A stretch of DNA of 5,420 nucleotides, taken from Alphaproteobacteria bacterium (GTDB lineage Bacteria > Pseudomonadota > Alphaproteobacteria > Micavibrionales > Micavibrionaceae). The notes below the pieces were generated by a model, which saw only the letters and a list, made by a program, of their open reading frames with translations, was not told where the DNA came from and did no database searches. Numbering within the stretch: the first letter of the stretch is position 1; the number at the start of each line of letters is the position of its first letter. The position numbers and the translations under genes were made by a program. The stretch is taken from positions 1 through 5,420 of the forward strand of contig JAJFGT010000219.1 of NCBI GenBank assembly GCA_021776015.1. Direction: 5' to 3'. Below, piece by piece: positions 1 through 4,734 of the stretch.

Positions 1-428
1 TGCTCTCCTCCAGAAAGCATAAGGGGGCGATAATCAATACGCTCCCCTAAACCTACCCAATCAAGAAGTTCTTCAACATTTTGCTGAATAACCTTGGGAG
101 AGGTGCCTTTAATTCGAAGAGGAAGCGCGACATTTTCAAAAACACTCAAATGATTTAAAAGACGAAAATCTTGAAAAACGACTCCAATTTTCCGTCGGGC
201 ACTCACAAGACTTTTTCTATCATGGTGTTCAATCATGTGCCCAAACATACGAATAAAACCACGAGTAGGGCGTTGAGCTAAACTTAAAAGTTTAATAAGG
301 GATGTTTTTCCTGCCCCACTAGGCCCTGACAAATAATAGAATCCACCCTGTGAAAGCGTAAAGCTTACACCAGAAAAAACCTCTTGTTGATGCCCATATC
401 TCAAGCCAACTTCATCAAATGAAATCAT
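1..428 (-). CDS. ftsE: Cell division ATP-binding protein FtsE (partial, C-terminus outside window)
   Basis: This is the ATPase subunit of the ABC-type FtsEX complex, which sits on the inner face of the cytoplasmic membrane at the divisome and couples ATP hydrolysis to septal peptidoglycan hydrolysis. The frame reads 142 full codons from ATG at 428 and runs off the left edge. Visible motifs are Walker A GPSGAGKTS (residues 35-43), the Q-loop VFQDFRLL (84-91), whose DFRLL wording is typical of FtsE, and the ABC signature LSGGEQ (from 138) at the window edge. Walker B and the H-loop lie outside. FtsE is usually about 220 residues, so roughly two thirds is present. The start is supported by the N-terminal MISFDEVGLRYG pattern, a purine-rich AAGAAG about 10 nt upstream, and an in-frame TGA at 447-449 with no other start between. 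ftsX is expected next, beyond the left edge. Confidence in the family is high. Confidence 0.95.
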   Translation of the reverse strand, partial: MISFDEVGLRYGHQQEVFSGVSFTLSQGGFYYLSGPSGAGKTSLIKLLSLAQRPTRGFIRMFGHMIEHHDRKSLVSARRKIGVVFQDFRLLNHLSVFENVALPLRIKGTSPKVIQQNVEELLDWVGLGERIDYRPLMLSGGE

Positions 429-522
429 ATTTATTATCTTCTTTGTTCATTTTGGTACTCTTCTTGTGCGCATCTTCTTCTGCCAAACTATACATACAAG
501 ATTATATAGGTAGAATGAAGTC
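429..522. promoter_or_regulatory. Divergent intergenic region between ftsE and the zinc-ribbon gene
   Basis: This 94-base gap must carry the 5' ends of both divergent genes. On the minus strand 501-506 reads TATAAT, a perfect -10 hexamer lying 73 bases upstream of the ftsE start, but no good -35 sits at 16-18 bases. On the plus strand TATACA (489-494) has TTGTGC (464-469) 19 bases upstream, which is a weak pairing. A short AGG at 508-510 is the only Shine-Dalgarno-like element before ATG 523. These are hexamer matches by eye in an A/T-rich region, where such matches are common, so promoter positions are tentative. That the gap is a divergent control region follows from gene orientation. Confidence 0.4.
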
Positions 523-1320
523 ATGATTGTTATTTGTCCAGACTGTACATGCCGATATAATATTAAAGCAGAAGTAATTTCTGTCGAAGGACGGATGATG
601 CGTTGTACAGCCTGTGAATACAAATGGTTTTATAACGGCGTTACTTTTAAAGATATTCTCAATGAGGCAGAAGGAACAGACCCCTCTGATGATTTTGATC
701 AAATTGAGGAGAGGCTAAACGCTATAGAAGAGACACTTGAAGGCGAATCAATACAAGAAAAAGAATCTATTCAAGTCGCCTATGCTTCTGATTCAGATGA
801 AGAAGAAAAAAAACCTCCTCGAAGAACATCTACACAACCTCAATATCACTATGATTCCCATGAAACCGATTCTTCAAAAACACAACAAGGACACGTCACT
901 GGAGCTCTTGCTGCTTTATGCCTCTTTGCCCTTTTTTGTACAGGAATAATGATTCTCAAAGAAACAATCATTGAACAGGTACCTTTCTCAAAATCCTTCT
1001 ATACTGCCATAGGAATGAAAGTTGAAACTCCTGGAGAAGGACTTGTCTTTGATCGCATAGAAACCACATGGGAAGGCACAAAACTTAAGATTAGTGGTGT
1101 TGTTATCAATCTATTGAAAGAAAGCTCTACCATTCCTATGATTGAATTAAGCTTTCAGTCAAAAGAGGATGAAATTCTAGATAAAGGAGTTTTCTCTCTT
1201 AAGTCTAAAAGGCTAGAGGGAGAGGAATCTATAGAGCTTAACTATGACATTCAAGTTACGTCCTCAATTCAAGAAGAAACTAGTTCTATCAAGCTCTCTT
1301 TTCTACCTCCCAAAGATTAA
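523..1320 (+). CDS. MJ0042-type zinc-ribbon, single-pass membrane protein with DUF3426-like C-terminal domain
   Basis: The 265-residue protein begins with a zinc ribbon: CPDC at residues 5-8 and CTAC at 28-31 provide four cysteines in CxxC-x19-CxxC spacing, followed by the aromatic EYKWFYNG. This is the MJ0042 finger-like pattern. Next comes an acidic, low-complexity, probably disordered stretch (about 50-125, with several E/D runs). One membrane segment follows at about 126-145 (GALAALCLFALFCTGIMIL), then a C-terminal domain (about 165-265) with the RIETTWEG...LKISGVVINL pattern of DUF3426-type domains. Inferred topology puts the zinc ribbon in the cytoplasm and the C-terminal domain in the periplasm. 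Biochemical function is not known. Proteins of this kind are often found beside ftsE in Alphaproteobacteria, here divergently. ATG 523 is chosen because the first cysteine pair begins only four residues later. An A8 run at 806-813 falls in the acidic linker. Confidence 0.85.
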   Translation: MIVICPDCTCRYNIKAEVISVEGRMMRCTACEYKWFYNGVTFKDILNEAEGTDPSDDFDQIEERLNAIEETLEGESIQEKESIQVAYASDSDEEEKKPPRRTSTQPQYHYDSHETDSSKTQQGHVTGALAALCLFALFCTGIMILKETIIEQVPFSKSFYTAIGMKVETPGEGLVFDRIETTWEGTKLKISGVVINLLKESSTIPMIELSFQSKEDEILDKGVFSLKSKRLEGEESIELNYDIQVTSSIQEETSSIKLSFLPPKD

Positions 1321-1340
1321 GTATAGAAAAAAGAAAATAT

Positions 1341-1478
1341 TTATGAGTTTGAGGGATATTGCCTAGGAAACTCTGTTTCTTCAGCAGGAATAACATTGTG
1401 TGGCTTTATGCCACAGGCCTGCAAAATAAATAAAGAGGCGACAATCAAAACAACCAAAGAGCACGTGTTACATTTCAT
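1341..1478 (-). CDS. Small LptM-like lipoprotein (45 residues)
   Basis: Read from ATG at 1478 to TAA at 1341-1343, this short frame encodes a classic lipoprotein precursor. It has a brief N-terminus MKCNTC, a hydrophobic core SLVVLIVASLFI, and the lipobox LQAC with the lipidated cysteine at residue 22. Glycine at +2 (not aspartate) suits sorting to the outer membrane. The mature part is only 24 residues, starts CGIKPHNVIPAEE, and ends with TEFPRQYPSNS. The CG-K-P start and the FPRQYP ending resemble the short LptM/YifL-like lipoproteins (prokaryotic lipoprotein-attachment family) of Alphaproteobacteria, usually encoded near argH and lysA. LptM in Escherichia coli assists maturation of the LPS translocon LptD; that role here is inference only. 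It converges on the zinc-ribbon gene with a 20-base gap. No strong Shine-Dalgarno sequence precedes the start, which is the main weakness. An upstream in-frame TTG (five codons earlier) is a less attractive start. Confidence 0.75.
   Translation of the reverse strand: MKCNTCSLVVLIVASLFILQACGIKPHNVIPAEETEFPRQYPSNS
1345..1373 (-). terminator. Possible weak terminator hairpin at the 3' end of the lipoprotein gene
   Basis: GAGTTT (1345-1350) and AAACTC (1368-1373) are perfect inverted repeats of 6 bp. Within the 17-base loop AGG (1352-1354) can pair with CCT (1362-1364). On the minus strand the structure ends just before the stop codon and is followed, about 8 bases later, by a T-rich tract (about 1326-1337, TTTTCTTTTTTC). 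The stem is short and only half G+C, and the gap to the T tract is longer than ideal. On the plus strand it lies 25 bases past the zinc-ribbon stop and could slow transcription there too. Confidence 0.3.
1399..1415. repeat. Perfect inverted repeat inside the lipoprotein gene
   Basis: TGTGGC (1399-1404), a TTTAT loop (1405-1409) and GCCACA (1410-1415) form a perfect 6-bp stem with a 5-base loop, immediately next to an 8-bp palindrome CAGGCCTG (1414-1421). It overlaps the codons for the lipidated cysteine and the next residues of the small lipoprotein. No T run follows on either strand, so it is not an intrinsic terminator. An mRNA structure or chance are both possible. Confidence 0.4.
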
Positions 1479-1595
1479 AAGCTTATCATGCAATTATTTT
1501 TTATTTTTTGCACTTAAATTTTTAACTTTTTTCCAGCATAATAAACCTCTGTAAGATATTCACTTTCTTCTAATCTTATATTTATAGGATAATAA
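1479..1595. promoter_or_regulatory. A/T-rich divergent spacer between the lipoprotein and pentapeptide genes
   Basis: This 117-base region separates two divergent starts and is rich in T tracts on the plus strand (1497-1502, 1504-1509, 1519-1523, 1527-1532). The best -10 candidates overlap: CATAAT at 1537-1542 for the plus strand, with a poor TTAAAT (1514-1519) 17 bases upstream, and TATTAT (1543-1538) for the minus strand without a convincing -35. An AGGA at 1586-1589, 6 bases before ATG 1596, is a good Shine-Dalgarno sequence for the pentapeptide gene. Regulatory function follows from gene orientation; the individual hexamers are weak. Confidence 0.35.
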
Positions 1596-2915
1596 ATGTC
1601 AAAACCCGCTCTATCTAAACGTACCCTTGAAAAACTATCTCAACCTCAACTTGATGCCCTTGTAAGCCTTCACCAAAGATTTTTAGAAGGGCGTATTGGT
1701 GGGCGACGAGCATCCCTTAAACATATGGATCTCTCTGGATTGTCTTTAAAGAATCAAAATATGAAGAATATTGATTTTATAGACGTCCATATGCAAGAAA
1801 TGGATTTATCAGGAGCGAATTTTCAAACAGCCACCCTTTATGCTTGTGATCTCAGTTTTTCAAATTTGAATGATGCTAATTTTTCGCGAGCAGATTTACG
1901 AGGATCAACGATTGAAGGCGCTGATCTCGAAGGCACTGATCTTGAAAAAGCAGATCTACGAGAAGGCGGGCTTATGAATGCATCTGGAGAAGAAGATTCC
2001 TCTGCTGTAAATTTCAGAGGTGCAAATTTATCAGGAGCACGCTTATCAGGATCTCTTGCTAATAAAACTGATTTTTCAGATGCTATTCTCTCTGGAGCAA
2101 ATATGGAAGATGCAGATTTTAGAGGGGCGATGCTTGACGGTGCTGATTTATCAGGGGCAGATGTCAAAAACGTTCAATTTTTAGGAGCAACACTTTCTCA
2201 AGCTATTTTCTCAAATGTGGATCTCAATCAAATTAAAGACAGAGATAAAGGCGTTGATTTCACAGAATCTATTACAGATGAAAATGTTGGAAAACCACTC
2301 TCTGATTTGGAAGATTCTCTTGAAAAACTTATTGAATCCCACACTCTCTGGGTTAAAACATCAGGCGAAGAGGGCGAACAGCTGAATATTTCAGGATACG
2401 ATCTCCGGGACCTTAAATCCTTAAAAGGATTACAACTCACCGCACTTAAAGCAACAAAAACAATCTTTTTCGGAGTAAATTTTTACCGTGCACAACTACA
2501 AAGTGCCAACCTCATGGGAAGCGATCTACGACGCTGTGATATGGAAGAATCGGATCTACGAGGCGCTAATTTGACAGGGGCAAGACTTAGTCATTCTATA
2601 CTCAAGAATACAAATTGTTCATCTTTAATGTTTGGAGCAGGGGCCTTTCAAAAATTCGCGCCCTGTATTTTTGACAAGGCTGTTTTACGCTATGTTGATT
2701 TTAGTGGATCAGATCTTCGAAACGTTTCCTTTAGAGGAGCAGATCTCTCCCATGCTAATTTATCCAACTGTGATCTTCGTGGCGCCGATTTATCCAATGC
2801 AACGCTTGATAAAACAAATATGGATAACACAAATACAGAAAATACAAATATGGATAAGACGACAAAAGGTCGAGCTTTCTCACTCTCTTCTCTTAAAGAA
2901 AAAGAATCAGACTAG
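1596..2915 (+). CDS. Pentapeptide-repeat protein with two repeat blocks
   Basis: The 439-residue protein is dominated by five-residue repeats of the A(D/N)Lxx type, which fold as a right-handed quadrilateral beta-helix. Block 1 spans about residues 44-209 (DLSGANF, ADLRGS, ADLEGTDLEKADL, ADFRGAMLDGADLSGADV). A non-repeat segment (about 210-262) follows, then block 2 from about 265 to 420 (ADLS, CDLRGADLSNATL). Each block is preceded by a similar header: residues 20-46 (LDALVSLHQRFLEG...GG...DLSG) and 242-270 (LEKLIESHTLWVKT...EG...YDL). Headers of the form LxxHxxW/FL...G...DLSG are common before pentapeptide repeats. There is no signal peptide or membrane segment, so the protein is probably cytoplasmic. 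The start is supported by AGGA 6 bases upstream. Function is unknown: some family members (Qnr, MfpA) mimic DNA and protect gyrase, but nothing here shows that. The tail after residue 404 is Asn/Thr-rich, then ends in a short charged, Ser-rich segment. It converges on etfA and overlaps it by 4 bases. Confidence 0.93.
   Translation: MSKPALSKRTLEKLSQPQLDALVSLHQRFLEGRIGGRRASLKHMDLSGLSLKNQNMKNIDFIDVHMQEMDLSGANFQTATLYACDLSFSNLNDANFSRADLRGSTIEGADLEGTDLEKADLREGGLMNASGEEDSSAVNFRGANLSGARLSGSLANKTDFSDAILSGANMEDADFRGAMLDGADLSGADVKNVQFLGATLSQAIFSNVDLNQIKDRDKGVDFTESITDENVGKPLSDLEDSLEKLIESHTLWVKTSGEEGEQLNISGYDLRDLKSLKGLQLTALKATKTIFFGVNFYRAQLQSANLMGSDLRRCDMEESDLRGANLTGARLSHSILKNTNCSSLMFGAGAFQKFAPCIFDKAVLRYVDFSGSDLRNVSFRGADLSHANLSNCDLRGADLSNATLDKTNMDNTNTENTNMDKTTKGRAFSLSSLKEKESD
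2808..2867 (+). repeat. 15-bp tandem repeat in the 3' end of the pentapeptide gene
   Basis: Four five-codon units can be laid out from 2808: DKTNM, DNTNT, ENTNM, DKTTK. The DNA is repetitive, not just the protein: the 14-mer ACAAATATGGATAA occurs at 2814-2827 and again exactly 30 bases later at 2844-2857. The unit matches the 15-bp period of one pentapeptide and stays in register with the preceding ADLSN-ATLDK repeats, giving TNMDN, TNTEN, TNMDK with Thr replacing the usual Ala and Met/Thr replacing Leu. This looks like a recent local expansion by slippage or unequal crossing-over. Confidence 0.7.
2912..2915. other. CTAG palindrome carrying both convergent stop codons
   Basis: The pentapeptide gene ends with TAG at 2913-2915 on the plus strand, and etfA ends with TAG read from 2914 to 2912 on the minus strand. 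The two stops are the two strands of one CTAG, so the genes overlap by 4 bases and no intergenic space exists for a terminator. Both stop positions are read directly from the sequence. Confidence 0.9.
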
Positions 2916-3841
2916 AGTTTTTCAATCATTTCAGGAACGGCATCAAAAAGGTCTGCAACAAGTCCATAATCAGCAACTTGAAAAATAGGGGCATCTTCAT
3001 CCTTATTGATAGCAACGATAACTTTAGAGTCCTTCATACCTGCTAAATGTTGAATAGCCCCAGAAATACCTACAGCGATATAAAGGTCAGGCGCCACAAT
3101 CTTTCCTGTTTGTCCCACCTGATAATCATTAGGGACAAAACCAGCATCTACGGCTGCACGAGATGCACCAATAGCGGCCTGAAGCTTATCAGCAAAAGAT
3201 TCTATGAGTTTAAAATCTTCGGATGAGCCGACACCACGACCTCCCGAAACAACGATCTTTGCAGAACCAAGCTCGGGGCGTTCTGATTTTGATTCTTCCC
3301 GTGATATAAAAGTAGATAGATTTGTTTCTGCGGGTACGTCTATGTCTTGGATAGTTGCCGTTCCTCCTTCTACTGAAACAGCATCAAACCCTGTCGAACG
3401 GATAGTCAGAACCTTAATTGAATCCATACTTTCTACAGTTGCAATCGCTTGCCCTCCATAGACAGGACGCTTAAAAGTATTTTTACTATCTATGGCGATT
3501 ACATCCGAAATTTGCTGCACATCTAGAAGAGCGGCAACACGAGGCATTATATTTTTTCCAAATGTACTGGATGGTGCCAAAATATGAGAATAATTTTGAG
3601 CCTGTGCCATAATAAGATTTGTAAGATTTTCAGCTAACATATTTTCAAAATGGGGTGCATCAGCCTTAAGAACTTTTTGAACACCATCAATTTGAGAGGC
3701 AGAGCTTGCAAGGTCTCCACAATTATGTCCCGCAATCAGGAGTGTGATATCATCGCCAATATCTTTCGCCGCTGCAATGGTATTGAGTGTGGCAGATTTA
3801 ATGTTTGTATTGTCATGCTCTGCAATTACAAGAATGCTCAT
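2912..3841 (-). CDS. etfA: Electron transfer flavoprotein alpha subunit
   Basis: EtfA carries the FAD of the heterodimeric electron transfer flavoprotein, which accepts electrons from acyl-CoA and other dehydrogenases and delivers them to ETF:ubiquinone oxidoreductase. The 309-residue length is typical of bacterial EtfA. The N-terminal domain (about 1-185) starts MSILVIAEHDN. The C-terminal FAD domain has the conserved SGGRGVGSSEDF (199-210, Arg 202 near the flavin), GASRAAVDAGFVPNDYQVGQ (225-244), GKIVAPDLYIAVGISGAIQH (246-265), and INKDEDAPIFQVADYGLVAD (278-297). These strings closely follow mitochondrial ETFA, which marks it as a canonical housekeeping ETF, not a bifurcating or FixB-type protein. 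A good Shine-Dalgarno AAGGAA (3850-3855) sits 8 bases before the ATG. It follows etfB by 30 bases on the same strand, so the two are almost certainly cotranscribed. Confidence 0.97.
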   Translation of the reverse strand: MSILVIAEHDNTNIKSATLNTIAAAKDIGDDITLLIAGHNCGDLASSASQIDGVQKVLKADAPHFENMLAENLTNLIMAQAQNYSHILAPSSTFGKNIMPRVAALLDVQQISDVIAIDSKNTFKRPVYGGQAIATVESMDSIKVLTIRSTGFDAVSVEGGTATIQDIDVPAETNLSTFISREESKSERPELGSAKIVVSGGRGVGSSEDFKLIESFADKLQAAIGASRAAVDAGFVPNDYQVGQTGKIVAPDLYIAVGISGAIQHLAGMKDSKVIVAINKDEDAPIFQVADYGLVADLFDAVPEMIEKL

Positions 3842-3871
3842 AATTCTGATTCCTTATTTTTCATACGGTTT

Positions 3872-4639
3872 TTATATAACTTTAGCTTCATTTCTAAGCT
3901 TATCGATTAGCATATCTACACTATCAACTTTGATCCCAGCTTCACGTTTTTTAGGTTCGCTAACTTTAATTACTTTAAGACGAGAGGAAGGTGTAATGCC
4001 CCAATCATCAAACGTTGTCTCTTCCAGAGGTTTCTTTTTTGCCTTCATAATGTTGGGGAGGGAGGCATAACGAGGCTCATTCAAGCGTAAATCTGTTGTA
4101 ATGATCGCAGGTGTTTGAACAGAGAGCGTTTCTAATCCACCATCAATCTCACGTGTAACAATTGCTGTTCCTTCTTTCATTTCAAGCTTAGACGCAAAAG
4201 TTGCTTGTCCCCAATTCAAAAGAGCAGCCAACATTTGACCCGTCTGATTAGAGTCATCGTCAATAGATTGCTTGCCCATAATAACAAGATCAGGGGCCTC
4301 TTTCTCTATAATCGCTTTCAGAGTTTTGGCCACAGTCAATGGCTCAACACCCCCCAAATCTGTCGCCAAATCCGTTTTTACAAGAATCCCACGATCTGCT
4401 CCAATCGCCATGGCTGTCCGAAGTGTTTCTTGGGCCTTATCAGAGCCAATACTCACAACAACAACAACTTCAGAAGCTCCACCTGACTCTTTAAGGCGCA
4501 TGGCTTCTTCAATAGCAATCTCATCAAAGGGGTTCATCGACATTTTGACGTTAGACAGTTCAACACCGCTTTCATCAGATTTCACACGCACTTTAACATT
4601 AAAATCAATAACACGTTTTACAGGAACAAGAATCTTCAT
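3872..4639 (-). CDS. etfB: Electron transfer flavoprotein beta subunit
   Basis: EtfB pairs with EtfA, binds structural AMP and contains the loop that docks on acyl-CoA dehydrogenases. The 255-residue protein begins [20 protein letters not shown]. It has [12 protein letters not shown] (35-46), [13 protein letters not shown] (78-90), and the nucleotide-contacting [12 protein letters not shown] (125-136). It also contains the ETF-beta signature and recognition loop [20 protein letters not shown] (183-202). Leu 194 aligns with the human anchor Leu 195, and the loop's lysines correspond to the region methylated in mammals. Length and motifs match canonical mitochondrial-type ETF beta. GGAG (4651-4654 on the minus strand) lies 11 bases before the ATG. 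The gene order etfB-etfA is the usual one. A nearby ETF dehydrogenase or 3-hydroxybutyryl-CoA dehydrogenase gene, often adjacent in other genomes, is absent from the window. Confidence 0.97.
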   Translation of the reverse strand: MKILVPVKRVIDFNVKVRVKSDESGVELSNVKMSMNPFDEIAIEEAMRLKESGGASEVVVVVSIGSDKAQETLRTAMAIGADRGILVKTDLATDLGGVEPLTVAKTLKAIIEKEAPDLVIMGKQSIDDDSNQTGQMLAALLNWGQATFASKLEMKEGTAIVTREIDGGLETLSVQTPAIITTDLRLNEPRYASLPNIMKAKKKPLEETTFDDWGITPSSRLKVIKVSEPKKREAGIKVDSVDMLIDKLRNEAKVI

Positions 4640-4680
4640 TAGGCTAATAACTCCATATTTGATAGGGGCTCAATGCGGAT

Positions 4681-4709
4681 AGGATAATGCCTTCAAAGAC
4701 ATTTGCCTA
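4681..4709 (-). promoter_or_regulatory. Candidate etfBA promoter
   Basis: On the minus strand TAGGCA (4709-4704) and TATCCT (4686-4681) are each 4/6 matches to the -35 and -10 consensus with exactly 17 bases between. The spacer is nearly filled by an imperfect palindrome (4686-4703, AATG...CATT flanking CTT/AAG). It would start transcription about 35 bases before the etfB ATG. The rest of the 94-base gap to ubiG holds the etfB Shine-Dalgarno sequence and an A/T-rich direct repeat. Read-through from ubiG is an alternative, since no clear terminator is seen after ubiG. Confidence 0.3.
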
Positions 4710-4715
4710 GAGGTA

Positions 4716-4734
4716 ATTTATAATGATTTATAAT
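4716..4734 (-). repeat. Short A/T-rich tandem repeat immediately after ubiG
   Basis: ATTTATAAT occurs at 4716-4724 and again at 4726-4734, separated by a single G, and touches the last base of the ubiG stop codon. It is a perfect 9-bp direct repeat with period 10, about one helical turn. It lies upstream of the etfB promoter candidate, so it could be a binding site, an UP-like A/T element, or chance in A/T-rich DNA. Confidence 0.45.

Noticed and set aside
448..450. Alternative minus-strand ATG upstream of ftsE
   Set aside because: It is out of frame with ftsE and opens an 11-codon frame ending shortly inside ftsE; ATG 428 gives the family N-terminus.
1399..1415. Hairpin as a terminator of the zinc-ribbon gene
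   Set aside because: The stem is good, but the bases that follow on either strand contain no T run, and it lies inside the lipoprotein coding sequence.
1838..2167. 109-codon open frame on the minus strand rich in Ser, Ala and Pro
   Set aside because: It is antisense to the pentapeptide repeats, and its APDKSAPS-like periodicity simply mirrors the five-codon repeat. No family resemblance or ribosome binding site.
2895..2925. Possible bidirectional terminator around the convergent stops
   Set aside because: Only an A/T-only GAAAAA/TTTTTC type pairing with a long loop can be drawn; it would not form a stable stem.
2632..2988. 118-codon plus-strand frame crossing the end of the pentapeptide gene into etfA
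   Set aside because: It lies out of frame within one clear gene and antisense to another, and its protein has no recognisable domain.
3744..4070. 108-codon hydrophobic plus-strand frame across the etfA-etfB junction
   Set aside because: The hydrophobic stretches arise from the complement of charged codons in etfA and etfB; it overlaps both genes and the etfA ribosome binding site.
4272..4682. 136-codon plus-strand open frame opposite etfB
   Set aside because: It is antisense to the strongly conserved etfB sequence and has a low-complexity Ser/Thr/Arg/Ile composition typical of shadow frames.
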